DNA of 64,000 bases from Hydrangea macrophylla. Taxonomy: Eukaryota > Streptophyta > Magnoliopsida > Cornales > Hydrangeaceae. The position numbers were made by a program, and so were the translations under genes. Below the pieces are notes generated by a model. The model saw only the letters and a list, made by a program, of their open reading frames with translations, was not told where the DNA came from and did no database searches. The DNA is taken from contig CM066985.1 in the NCBI GenBank assembly GCA_033977485.1, forward strand, positions 72,277,045-72,341,044, given 5' to 3'. This document shows positions 47,782 through 59,340 of the stretch, one piece after another (positions within the stretch are counted from its first letter, which is position 1; every line of letters starts with the position of its first letter).

Positions 47782-47965
47782 GAGTAATGTTAGGCACACT
47801 TTGAAATCCACATTGAATTTGACATCTTATGCTTTAAATACATGTACTTTGTGCTGTGTGAACTTTTCACACTTTTTTGTGCACCACTTACACAGCACAT
47901 AGTACATGCATTTAAAACTAAGTGTCAAATTCAGTGTGGATTTCAAAGTGTGCCTAGCATTATTC
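47782..47965. mobile_element. Fold-back MITE with 9-bp duplication (Mutator-like)
   Basis: Ends GAGTAATGTTAGGCACAC and inverse GAATAATGCTAGGCACAC; inverted repeats span about 85 bases each, nearly the whole element. ATTTCACAT on both sides gives a 9-bp duplication, as for Mutator-like elements. Confidence 0.82.
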
Positions 47966-48334
47966 ATTTCACATTGCCTGCGTCTTGCCGACATTTTCAC
48001 ATTGGTTTTGATTTGGTTAAATCAATTTACACCCCATGTATTTGCTCAGCCTGAAAAAAAAGAAAAAAAAAAAAAAACCACAACTTTGCCCCCTTCTTGT
48101 TAGATCTATTCAGTTTATGGTTTAAAAGATGACATTTAAAAACTTTGTAGTTGTGACTAAAATGAAAAGGGTAAATATCAATAACTTCGCTTGAGGTATG
48201 ACATAATATTATAGATCTCTTTTTTATTTTGAAAAATATCAAGGACCTTCCTTGTCACATGAGTGAAACTATGTGGAGGACGGGGGGCAATTGCAAATTT
48301 TTTTTTTTAAAAGTTTGATTTAAAAAAAAAAAAA

Positions 48335-48479
48335 GAATAATGCTATGCTTCCCAACCTTGATCCCTAAATGCTTTGTTTATTGTATCATATGCAGACATG
48401 TGATATCATTAATCACTGCTATAATATGTGGTATAATTATGCCATTTGAAATTCAAATTTTAGAATCATAGCATTACTC
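48335..48479. mobile_element. Fold-back MITE, GAGTAATGCTATGC family, copy 2
   Basis: Left GAATAATGCTATGCTTCCC and right inverse GAGTAATGCTATGATTC; the same ends as 36266-36411. Confidence 0.7.
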
Positions 48480-48661
48480 TTTAAAAAACAGTTCACGCCT
48501 ATACACAATTACTATAATCGTTGTGATAAACAATAAGCCAAGAGAATTTAATATGTAGTAAGGATTGTAAACTCCAAACCTCCTAACTACAGGGCAAAAG
48601 AACCTCACAAAGTAAGGTGTTCTTTTTGTATAAACTAACATACTAAAAAATATGTATAAAT

Positions 48662-48790
48662 AGAGCAACGGCGTAGCTAAGTTGGTAGAAAGACACTTCA
48701 TATCATGCTGTCATGCCAACCATGGTTCGAACCTAGCCCCTTTCTCTCGAATCCATGTGTGTCCCTGTTAAGTAACGTACCTATTAATTG
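48662..48790 (+). repeat. tRNA-derived SINE-like segment
   Basis: Box A-like TAGCTAAGTTGG and box B-like GGTTCGAACC about 40 bases later, followed by a non-tRNA tail. Not a functional tRNA. Confidence 0.6.
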
Positions 48791-49150
48791 ACCCTCAAGA
48801 ATAAATTTCAAGCTCCGCCCTTGATTGTCAGTTGTCACCAACTTACTACTGGCGGTGGTTACTAAAAACTGAAAATTATCAAGTCGTTCGCCCTCACTTA
48901 TTTATTATAAAATAAATATAAAAAGTTGATGGATGTTCTACAAAAGACAAATAGATCTTTATTTTTTTAATCCTATTTTAAGTTGTGGGAACATTTGTCG
49001 ACGAAATACCTAGTATAATTAGTGCATTTATGTCACTTCAAACAAGTTTGTGAGGTTATCTTAGTCAATTAATAAAATTCAAGGGCAATAATACCATTTT
49101 ACCTTAAAAAAAAATTGCTACATCACATGGATTCCATCGTTAATAGTCTT

Positions 49151-49307
49151 AAAATAATGCTACGCTTCTCAAATTCATACCTCAAATGATGTGGTAGTGG
49201 ACTCATTAAATTTTGACTAGAGAATGTTGAAGTGATCCCATAGTAATTCTACTACCATATCATTTGAGATGTGAATTTTAGACTTGCATTTGGGAATTAG
49301 CATAGAT
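49151..49307. mobile_element. Degenerate MITE, GAGTAATGCTATGC family, copy 3
   Basis: AATAATGCTACGCTTCTCAAA at the left, AATTAGCATAGATCG at the right, and an interior like copy 1 (ATGATGTGGTAGTGG, AAGTGATCCCATAGT). Confidence 0.6.
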
Positions 49308-50446
49308 CGTAAAGTTTTTCGAACAGATTAAATATATTTTAATCCCCCGATGTTGGACTCATTCTTAATGTATGATATAAAAGATGACTGTTAATGTATA
49401 AATATTAAAGATTATATTGTTTTTAAATAAATTCAATTTGACATCATATTTTATTATCAAATATATATAAATAGACTCAAATTTTTTTTCCCATATAGCT
49501 TTCTCATGCAGCTCCCAAAAAAATTCATGACTCCGCCCTTAGTTGTGACTAAAAGTGTACATTTATCATTTTAAATCAAAAGTTAATACCATTAGAATTT
49601 ACAACTAACATGTTTTATGTGTCAACTTTTAAACCAAATGCAGGTACACTGAAAATGGGTTCAAACAAAGGGAGAAAAGTGTATTTAACCCATTCATTTA
49701 TTCAACTAACCCTCAAACTGCCACGTACTTATATGTATTTTTCCAATAAACATAATACAAATTAGATATTTTCAAGTATGTTTCACAAAATAAGAATGTT
49801 ATCCAATTTGCTAAAAAATTGTTATTTTTTAAAAATAAAATTTTCCTACCAGTTAGACTCATTACTTTTTCTTTTAATTACAATTTGCAATGGGGAAGGT
49901 ACTCTTTGAACTTGCGCCAAAATCGTGAAGAGTTGGTGCGCGCGTGTACACATATATATATATATATATATATATACTAGTGAGGATGCACGTGCAAGGT
50001 ACGTGTCTGTTGGATAATTGTATTCCTAGATATATTGTGTATTAATCTTGACATTAGAGGCCTTTGGAGAGGTATGATTACTCATTACATTCTAAAATAA
50101 GTGCCAACGTTTCATTTTTTTGGATATTTTTAAAATAAGTGTGACGTTTCCTTTTTTTTTTTTTTTTTTTTTTATATATATATATTTCAAAATAAGGTCC
50201 ACTTTTAAAAATCAACATAAGATGTTAAAACAGTTAAATAAGAAATTATAAATGTAACTATTTAATCTAAAACTCTTCTTACGGAAGAAGTTGATAATTC
50301 TGACTATCTTATAAATAAGTAGTAAAGGTACCTAATAAAGCACCACTAAAAATATATGACACAAGTATGGTATTTTCTCTAAAAAAAAAAGGGCATGAAT
50401 GTGTTTGTAGGCCTTAATTGATATTCAAATACAATCTATAAATCTT
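49308..50446. other. AT-rich intergenic DNA
   Basis: Contains (TA)n at about 49953-49976, a poly-T run at about 50151-50173 and the word GATGCACGTGCAAGGT at about 49986. Nothing coding recognised. Confidence 0.5.
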
Positions 50447-51090
50447 GAATTTGAGGGAAGAAGTTGACGAAAATGTAAATATTAGTGACCAATTAATAAT
50501 AGCTACTAAAATAGCCACTTAAATTGACAATTTAAATATACCAGAGCTTAAATTTGAGAGAAGAAGTTGACCAAAATGTGAAATTAGTGACCAATTCCTA
50601 AATAGTCACTAAAATAGCCACTTTTTAAAACTTGTTTAAAGTGAATAATAAATATCCCAAAACTTACTGACCTAATGCAATTACACATATTAAAATATAT
50701 GAATCCTAACTTTGAAAGAAGAAGTTGAGCAAATTATAAATATTAGTGACCAATTCCTAAATAACCACTAAAATAGCCACTTTTTTTTTTACTTTTTCTG
50801 AAGTGAATAATAAATATCCCAAAAATTATTGACCCAAATGTAATTAGACACAAATTGTTGATTGAAACCTCATTTGACAGAAGAAGTTGACCAAATTGTA
50901 AATATTAGTGACCAATTCCTAAATAGCCACCAAAATAGCCACTTTTGTTGACTTTTTTTTAAGTCAATAATAAATATCCAAAAAATTGTTGACCCAAATG
51001 TAATTAAACACAAGATTGTTGATTAAAACCTCATTATTATATTAAATAAAATTGTAAAAGCTGACTTGAATGTAATTATTTGTCCAAAAT
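50447..51090. repeat. ~160-bp tandem repeat array
   Basis: Four units marked by AAGAAGTTGA(C/G)CAAA at about 50459, 50561, 50719 and 50881, each with TATTAGTGACCAATTCCTAA and CTAAAATAGCCACTT; the later units also share AATAATAAATATCCCAAAAA. Spacing 102, 158 and 162 bases. Confidence 0.85.
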
Positions 51091-51780
51091 GATAGATTTA
51101 CCCTCACACAAAGCAATATATCCTTACAATGTATAGATAAATATATGAGTAATTATGGTGTAGTGAAGGGCAAAAGAGGAAGTTCATATTTTTTGACGTG
51201 CTTGTTTCTTCGTTTTTATACGATAGTAGATAGATATATATATATATATTGTTATTTACCTGAATTATGGTTGGATATACACACTACACAAACACACCCC
51301 CTTAACTCAACCCAACTCAACCCACCCCAAAGTTCTACAACAAAGCGTCACTCAGTCTGAATGAAGAACAAACGGGGGGCAAGCAAAGACTCTCCTAAGG
51401 GGAACTCTCAATCTCTCCACCGGGGAGAAAGATGTCACGTCATTTGCACAAAGCCTGCTTGGTTGGTGCACCATATTAGAATACAATTAAGAAACACAAT
51501 GTATATATTATGATGTGGAGGTTATTTTCTAGTGAAGGTTATAAATGAACAAAAGTCAGGTAGGAGCATCAACAATGGGAAGGTTGTATAGGATAACTTA
51601 GTATAAATTAGTCTAAAGTCATTAACAACGTGGTGGTTTTCAACTAATGTATGGGATAGTAAAGCTTATAAAAACTTATCTTTGTGGTAGCACTAAGTTT
51701 CAAGTAATGTAGAGAGAAATGTCACATATTGTGCCACCCACATTCAAATGACATATTATCTGCGGTGGACACACGAAATT
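51091..51780. other. Intergenic DNA
   Basis: (TA)n near 51235-51250 and a MITE-like GAGCATCAACAATGGG at about 51566 without a visible partner end. No gene supported. Confidence 0.4.
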
Positions 51781-51814
51781 CAGCTTTTTTTGCTTATTTG
51801 AAATATTGATTTGA

Positions 51815-51856
<42 letters not shown>

Positions 51857-51869
51857 AAAAAAAAAGTTC

Positions 51870-54190
51870 TGTTGAAAACAGATACAGAGTCTCCACTTGG
51901 TCTTTAAAGAACCAAGAAACCTAATTTGACTCACCCAAATGGATAAACGGTACCGGCCCTTCATAACCAAAGAATTTGGCTCGGGATTTTGGTACGAGAG
52001 AGCAAGGAGCCTTTGTCACGACTAAAACACCCTCAACTCGCCCCATCTCCCGACGGGTCTCAATTAGCATCCAAATAATCATCTTATACTATGTTTGGTT
52101 CGACAATTAATATTATGATAGTATATTACATCTTATAAGAATATTGAAATGGAAGATCAATAAGATATCATTCATAAAATCTAAGCTAAATATCACACAA
52201 TGCAAAGGTGAAAGATCACACAAACAAACCTATGAAAAGTTGTCTAATCATGTATCAAGTAATCAAGTTTTCCTAATCTAAAGGGGACGTGAATTGTTCT
52301 TGAAACAAATAATCAAAGAAATCAAAAATACTTAGCAAACTAGAATGATGCATGTTAATCTTTGAGAAAAGAAGACCTCTCAATCCCCGGGACGGATGAG
52401 AAAGGTAGATTACATCGAGGGGAAGCATGAACGTATGATCAAATTCATTTCTTATAAACATCTTAGATTATGAATCACTAAAACTCTAAATCTTGCATGG
52501 ATGCAATGTATGGTTCTAGAATGTGCAAAGGTTGTAGTGTGTTTGTGTTCATGCACTTTCTAAAGTGACTTAGAAGTCTAGAGTATGCATGAATGTATGA
52601 GGAAAATTATTATAGGATGTATAAAAATGTAGTATGAACTACTTGCTAAGATATGATCTAATTTGGAGTGCATGTAAGCATCAAATAAAAGAATGAAAGT
52701 GAAAGCATACTTGCTGTGAATAGTGGACAAAACAGTGAGTTGATTTTGTAAAAATGGAAAAGTGAGGTTAGAAATGTTTTTAATTATTGATTTTTTATGG
52801 AGATCGTCCTTATTATGTCTAGAACACATATCAAAAAGCCAAACTTCAATAATTATTACATATTGAGATAAATCATATAAACAATAGATGTTACTCATAA
52901 ACATAATCCGTACTGCCGACTGAAATGTCAAAAAATATTAGAAAATAAAGGCAAAACATCTAGAGGCCCATATTATACAAAACGTTCCCTAAGACACTGA
53001 AGTTTAAGAGAAAAATGAGTTGGGATCACTCCTTTTGGAAAAGTTTTCTGAAAAACAAATTGGAAGTCAACCTAGCTGCTGCAAAAATAGAATGTCTAGA
53101 AGGAATGTTTGGACCAAAATGGGACATTTCCAAGTGTTTTTAGATCAAGCCAAAAATCATGAGTGTTCTCTAATGAGTTAGGAAGACTTTTCATGTGGTC
53201 TTGTAATCACCCTTTGAGTATTGAGTTCTAGAGAAATCTTTGAACTCGGATTATTCACTATTTTGAAGATTTTTTAGAAAACAATGTGTATTTCTTTGGA
53301 ATCCAAATATTGGGGTTTTAGAGGGGTTTTGAAATAGGGGGTTTTGAAAGCATATTTTCAACATCAAATGGGGATGGAATATCAATATTAAACTCAAGTT
53401 AAGAACTTCCAAGATTGTTGGAGAGATTTATTTTCATTTGAATGTAATTTCAAGAATACATAGGAATGTATTGAAGTCATAATCATCATCTATCAAACAT
53501 GCTTTTGAGATCAAGAGCTACTATCCATAAGGATTTACTCACCTCAAACTTCATGTCATCATCTAGATGATGATTAACTAGTAAGTAAATAAAGAAAATA
53601 AAAAAAATGAGACTAAGAAGAGATGAGCATAATATGTAAACAAGCAAGCAAAGCAATCAATAGATGATATTCAATGGTATATTGGACTTGTAGCATGGTG
53701 TTTCACTCATATATGGATATTTGGACATGAAAGTAGCTTTCTATCTCATAAATACTCACAAAAATTGTGGTTGGATGTATTGAATGTGAATGAGGAGTAA
53801 TGAAGTAAAAACAAGGTTGAGAACTCACTTTCTTGTTGAAAATCAAAGGAGGAGGGTCTCTTTCTCTCTATTCTAACATTATCTCTACAACTTTCTCTCT
53901 ACAACTTTCTACAAACTTGTATTTGGCCCCCCTCTTGAGGTTTTTCTTGTGTCCAAGTTATGGAGATAAGGGGGGTATTTATAGAGGGATTAGGGAGGTA
54001 TTTGGGATTAGAAAAAGTCTCCCATTGGCCCATAATCCCTGAACAATCAAAACCATGTCGTTTTTACTCATAATTGTACTTGTCAAATGATGCCCCAAGA
54101 AAATAACGATCGATAATGATTGATGCATCTATAAATGCTGTGTCGTTATAAGGAGGCAACGACACACCCTGCCCAATAGTAAAACAAAAT
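51870..54190 (-). repeat. Ogre/Tat-like LTR sequence, minus strand
   Basis: Shares an ordered set of words with 61115-63400: a GAGTC...CCACTT start, AACC(T/A) tracts, CTCGGGATTTTGGTACGAGAGAG / GGGGATTATGGAATGAGAGAG, GACTAAAACACCCTC and a short GGGTCTC/GGCCTCT line. The minus strand carries a TATA box at about 53980. Both LTRs would therefore be transcribed leftwards. The boundaries and family are inferred; a long poly-A/G-broken A run lies at 51822-51866. Confidence 0.5.
53974..53986 (-). promoter_or_regulatory. TATA box in Ogre-like LTR
   Basis: Minus strand CCCTCTATAAATACCCCC. Confidence 0.5.
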
Positions 54191-54219
54191 TTTGTAACAA
54201 ATAGGATTTCTCATTAAAA

Positions 54220-54648
54220 TTATGGAAGATGTTTTACGAACGCACCTGTCATGAAAGTAAAATTGTGAGGTGTGATGCCTAGTCTAACTAAAGGTAACTG
54301 AGACGTGTGAGTCGTGTCCCACCACCATTCAATACATGATTCCACTAAACGTTGATCGGATTTTGGCATATTCAGCGATAGTAGCCGAGACCAACCAACA
54401 AGGTCAATAACACTTTTGATTTGTTGGAAGTGTGACACATGGTTATAGAACAAGTGCACACTCTTCCAATTGTTGCACAACCTGTGACATTGTATGTTGA
54501 TCTTAGTTTTGCCATCAGAGGCATACAGCTTTTCATAGACAAGACGAGTAAAATCTTCAGTCGACACTTCTTGAGTACGTGATTGTGATTGTGTTGTGTT
54601 TGTAGAATGATGACAAGTACTCTTTTTCCCAAACAATCGTTGCATCAT
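54220..54648 (-). CDS. Plant mobile domain-like protein fragment
   Basis: 142 residues from the MMQRLFGKK start; an upstream in-frame Met at 54729 adds only a low-complexity Val/Leu/Phe run, so I prefer the inner start. The C-terminal half (about residues 75-142), with WSRLL...DQRLVESCIEWWWDTTHT...LPLVRLGITPHNFTFMTG, resembles the aminotransferase-like plant mobile domain of MAIN-like proteins and of some transposable elements, in which a Trp-rich ERW..ETHTFH segment is followed by ...L.DV..LTGL. Known PMD proteins are several hundred residues, so this is a truncated copy or first exon. A role cannot be read from the sequence; the family call is a judgement by eye. Confidence 0.45.
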   Translation of the reverse strand: MMQRLFGKKSTCHHSTNTTQSQSRTQEVSTEDFTRLVYEKLYASDGKTKINIQCHRLCNNWKSVHLFYNHVSHFQQIKSVIDLVGWSRLLSLNMPKSDQRLVESCIEWWWDTTHTSQLPLVRLGITPHNFTFMTGAFVKHLP

Positions 54649-54729
54649 ACTTGTTGGAAGAAAAAATGATAAGAAAGAAAAAAAAATTAAAATTAAAACT
54701 AATACCAAAACCAAAACAAAGAAAATCAA

Positions 54730-55053
54730 AATGAAAAAAAATTAATATTATTTGTGGGAGAAACTCAAAATGATAATTGTTTTTGGGAGAAAACCAAAAT
54801 GAAAAAAAAATTCAAATTAAATGAAAAAATTTAACAATAAACACACAAACTTTTTTTTTGCTCAAATAATAAACACTCATGCAATTTGAGAGAGCTATTT
54901 ATATAGATGGATTGTGGCCATTGGGATTGTGGCTGCTGGGAATAGATCATTTGTGATTAGTCGTTGGAGCATAACAATTGGGATCACACGTCACACAGTG
55001 TGCCGCATGAAGCACACGACACATGTTGTCCCGCCCCTATTGCTCACGAAACA
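54730..55053. other. AT-rich spacer before copia-2
   Basis: A-rich repeats with AACCAAAATGAAAAAAAA twice; no gene seen. Confidence 0.4.
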
Positions 55054-55271
55054 TGTTATGACTATTAGAGTTAGCTATTAGAATTAGTTTTATTAACTTT
55101 AGGGTAATTTAGTCTTTTATTTTATATTAGGGTAATACTGTATACCTAGATATGCTATTATTGTCTCTTCTTTTGTATTGTATCATTCATTCAGTTTTCA
55201 TGTTATGAGAAACTTTAGCTCTCTTTTCTCTTTTTCCTTTGTTGTTTTCTTGATTATTTGATATATTCACA
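55054..55271 (+). repeat. copia-2 5' LTR, about 218 bp
   Basis: Starts TGTTATGAC, ends ATTCACA, followed directly by a primer-binding-like TGGTGTCAAAGCAGG. The short length is normal for several plant copia families. The 3' LTR is not in the window. Confidence 0.7.
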
Positions 55272-55286
55272 TGGTGTCAAAGCAGG
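55272..55286 (+). other. copia-2 primer-binding site
   Basis: TGGTGTCAAAGCAGG, a variant of the initiator Met-tRNA type TGGTATCAGAGC. Confidence 0.65.
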
Positions 55287-55424
55287 TTCAAATTCTGGTT
55301 CGTTTTTGGATTTCTCGCTGATACGGATTCGTATTTGGATCTCGCACTAATTCATGTTTGTTTTTGGATCTGTCTTTGAGTTTAGTTCGTTTGTTTTGTG
55401 TTTTTTAATTGCTTCATTTTCATA

Positions 55425-58400
55425 ATGGCAACTGAACACGATGATTCGCTTCAATCAATTAGTGTTAAACTCGATGGAAAGAATTTTGCATATTGAAATT
55501 ATGTGATGAATAAATTTTTGAAGGGGAAAAAGATGTGGGGTTATATCAATGGAGATTTTAGTAAACCTACGAATGAACAGGCTGATAAATTTGCAGAATT
55601 GCTAGATGTTTGGGAAATAAACAATTCGAAAATCATTACTTGGATCAACAACTCCATTGCTCCCTCGATAGGTATGCAATTGGCAAAGTTTGAATATGCA
55701 AATGAGGTGTGGAATCATTTAGCTAAATTGTTTACACAGTCCAATTTTGCGAAAAGGTACCAATTAGAGTGTGATATTCTTGCCCTTGAACAAAAAATTT
55801 GAGTATTCAGGAGTTCTATTCTATAATGCCAAATCTTTGGGATTAGTTGGCTCTTATGGAGTCGCCCGAATTGCGGGTGTTTGCACCATATATCGCTAGT
55901 AGGGAGGAACAATGTCTGGTTCAGTTTTTGATGGCTCTACGTGATGATTTTGAGGGCCTTCGTGGGTCCATTCTCCATTGTAGCCCACTTCCGTCAGTTG
56001 ATTCTGTTGTCCATGAGTTAATAGCCGAGGAAATACATCTCAAGACTTAGTCTAGAAAGGGAATTCTTCCTAACTCTACTCCGTCTGTTTTAGCAGCCCC
56101 TTTTCGACCACCGTCCAACAATCAGAATAAGCCTTACTCGAGAGTTGGTAGTGAAGTATGCAGCTACTGCAAGGACAAGGGTCATTGGAAGGTTCAGTGT
56201 CCTAGGTTGGGTCGAGAAAACTAGCCCAATAGCAGCAACCAGCCCTCACATGGTCGACCACCACAACAACAGCAACCTCAACCTTCTCATTGAAAATCTG
56301 ACAACCAATTTCAACAGCATTCGTATAGGCCTCCATAGCCTAACACTACAGCAGTTGTACCACCATCAGACTCATTTGGACCCGGTTCCCCTTCCCCATC
56401 CACTCCATCCATGACCTCCCTTGTTGAGCAATTTCAGAAGTTCCTTATCACACAACCACATGCTATGGCTACCTTTTCACTAGGTATGTCCTCAGGTATT
56501 TGGGTCTTAGACTTTGGAGCTTCTAATCATATGTCACCTGACTTGTCGTATTTTGCATCCTTATGTCATGCTTCCTCTTTGCATGTTATGACTGTTGATG
56601 GTACTCCCATGCATTAACAGGTGTTGGGTCTGTTGTCACACCTCATGTATCTCTCTCTAGTGTTTACCACATTCCCAAACTTACTATGAATCTTGTTTCT
56701 GTTGGTCAGCTTTGTGATGCAGGTTACTTAGTCTCTTTTTCTTGTACTTTTGGTCATGTGCAGGATTCGCAATCTCAGACGCTGATTGGGATAGGCCATA
56801 GGAAAGGGGGATTATACATCTTGGACAAGCTTAATGTACCAGTGGTTGCAGCTTTTAGTGTTGACTTGTCATCCTTTTGTTTGAGTTCATCTTCGTCTAG
56901 TTTTTATTATGGCATTCTTGCCTTGGTCATGTTTCAGCCTCTTATTTAAAATTTTTAGCTTCTACAGGAAAATTAGGAGATTTACAAACTCATGACATTT
57001 TTTATTGTAGTGGTTGTAAACTGGCAAAATTTTCAGCTTTACCTTTTAATAGAAGTATTTCTTATTTTGTTGCACCATTTGATTTAGTTCATTCTGATGT
57101 ATAGGGACCCTCTCTTGTTACTACAAGAGGGGGGTCTCGATATTATGTATTATTTATTGATGATTGCACTCATTATTTTTGGGTTTATCTTATGAAATGT
57201 CATTCACACTTCTTTGATATTTACAATACCTTTCGTGATTTTGTCAAAACTCAACATTCGCTGTCATCAAATGTTTTAGATGTGATTTAGGTGGAGAGTA
57301 TACCTATTATAAATTTCGTGAGTTACTTGTGTTAGATAGAACTATTCACCAGTCCTCTTGTACAAACACTCTAGAGCAAAATGGTGTTGCTGAAAGGAAA
57401 CATCAGCATATTGTTGAAATTGCTCGCTCTCTTTTATTATTTGCATATGTCCCTAGTGATTTTTGGAGAGAGGCTGTCCTTTCTACTGTCAATCTAATTA
57501 ATAAAATTTCATCCTCTTACTGCTTAGGTTTGTCACCTTTTGAAAAATTGTATGGGCATGCTCCTGATTATTCTTCTTTAAAGGTGTTTGGTTGTACTTG
57601 TTTTGTCCTTCGAACTCGTGTAGAGCATACTAAATTATCACCAAAGTCTGTTATTTGTGTTTTTCTAGGTTATGGTGAGGGTCAGAAGGGATATCGTTGC
57701 TTTGACCCAATTACTAAGAAACTATATGTCTCTCACCATGTTGTGTTTCTCGAGCACATACCCTTCTTTTCTATTCCTGATAATCATCATGAGTTGACTA
57801 AATCAAATCTCATCCATCTTGACCCATTCTCTGATGATACCGATAGTGTGCCCTCTCGAGCCTCATGCACCACTGATATTGTCACACCTCATGGTTCTAC
57901 TTCTGCTGATACTGGTACCTTGCCGCCTGATGCTACCTCCCTTCTAGAGGCCACCCAAGCACCTGCTGAGGCTATGGAACCTCCTCGCTATCCTGCTCGC
58001 ACTCGTAAGTCCACTAAATCTCCTGATTTTGTTTATTCTTGTTATTCGGATTATATTGCTTCTTTTTTAGCTTTAGTCCATGATCTCTCTGAGCCTTTGT
58101 CCTATAAAAAGGCAGCTCTTGATCCTCTTTGGCAGCAGGCTATGGCAGAGGAACTCTCTGCATTGTATAAGACAGACACTTGGAGTTTGGTTCCCTTACC
58201 TTCTGGTAAGAGCGCTATTGGTTCTCGTTGGGTTTATAAAATCATAACCAAGTCAGATGGGTCTGTTGAGCAGTATAAAGCAAGATTGGTTGCCAAGGGT
58301 TTTTCCCAGCAGTATGGTATGAATTATGAGGAGAATTTTGCTCATGTTGCTAAAATGAATACATATTCTTATTGTAGTTGCTTCTGTTCATCAATGGCAT

Positions 58401-58916
58401 ATAACTCAGATGGATGTTAAAAATGCTTTCTTGAAATTGAGACCTCCAAGAGGAGGTATATATGGTTCCTCCTCCGGGTGTTCCTCATGGTGTTGGTGAA
58501 GTTTGTAGGCTTAAGAAAGCCTTATATGGTCTTAAACAAGCCCCTCGAGCTTGGTTTGAGAAGTTTTCCAATATGATTACCTCATGTGGGTTTTCCCCAA
58601 GTGAGTATGATTCAGCTCTCTTTATCAGGTGTACCACTGCTGGTCATATTATGCTTTCTTTGCATGTTGATGACATGATTATTACTGGTGATGATGTTGA
58701 TGGATTGCAGTGTTGAAGTCTGAATTAGCTCGTTGTTTTGAAATGAAGAACTTAGGTCCACTACGTTATTTTTTGGGGATTAAAGTAGCCTTTTCTCCAA
58801 AAGGTTATCTTCTTTTTCAGTCTAAGTATACATGTGACATTCTTGAGCGTGCTCACCTCACTAATAATAAGATTGTTGATACCCCTTTGGAGCTTAATGT
58901 TCGTCTTTCCCCTTCT
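55425..58916 (+). pseudogene. copia-2 gag-pol, broken and cut by a CACTA end
   Basis: Order is standard for Ty1/copia: gag (ATG 55425, TGA at about 55495, then 55503-55802), a frameshift, a second gag part (55847-56050), CCHC knuckle CSYCKDKGHWKVQC at about 56158-56200, protease with DFGASNHM at about 56510 (DSGAS in most relatives; Ser changed to Phe), integrase zinc-finger remnant near 56920-57030, core with stops, and 57329-58420 covering the integrase end and reverse transcriptase start (NGVAERKHQHIVE, GSRWVYKI, ARLVAKGFSQ). 58462-58716 has YGLKQAPRAWF and LHVDDMIIT (active site). A frameshift leads to 58710-58916 (LRYFLGIK). RNase H and the 3' LTR are absent. Several stops and frameshifts: inactive. 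Confidence 0.87.
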
Positions 58917-59340
58917 CACTACAAGAAAAACGACCTTTCGCGACAGTTCAAAAACCGTCGCCAAAGGTCGTAGAAACCGTGGGTAATACCTTTCGCGACA
59001 GTTTTACCATGGTATTTCCACCTGTGGAATCTGCGGCTGTGGTTATTGGTATGCCACGGTTGGTAAACCGTGGCAAATAGCCTTACCCACGGTCTTTGTG
59101 ATGGTTACACCTGTCATAAATAATTTACCAAAAGTGTTGGATTCTTGTATTTTATGCGACGGTTGGGGCGACGGTTGAGAAAACCGTGGGTATTGCCTGC
59201 TATATTTGCAACAGTCTAAAACCGTGGCTAATGCTTCGTTTAAATAACACACGGGAGGAATAGTCACAGTTTGTAAACCGTCGCTAAATGCACTTTTTAA
59301 TATTTTACCTATTTCAGCAAATGTTACAACCGTGATTAAA
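58917..59340 (+). mobile_element. CACTA transposon terminus with subterminal repeats
   Basis: CACTACAAGAAAAACGACC at 58917 is a typical En/Spm (CACTA) end. It is followed by about ten ACCGT(C/G)GC / ACCGTGGG-type words in both orientations within 400 bases, the usual subterminal repeats of the group. It interrupts copia-2 in RNase H-proximal coding sequence. I find no partner end (CTTGTAGTG) to the right, so the element is truncated or runs past the window. Confidence 0.85.

Noticed and set aside
47842..48054. Short plus-strand frame
   Set aside because: Overlaps the hairpin MITE and has no motif.
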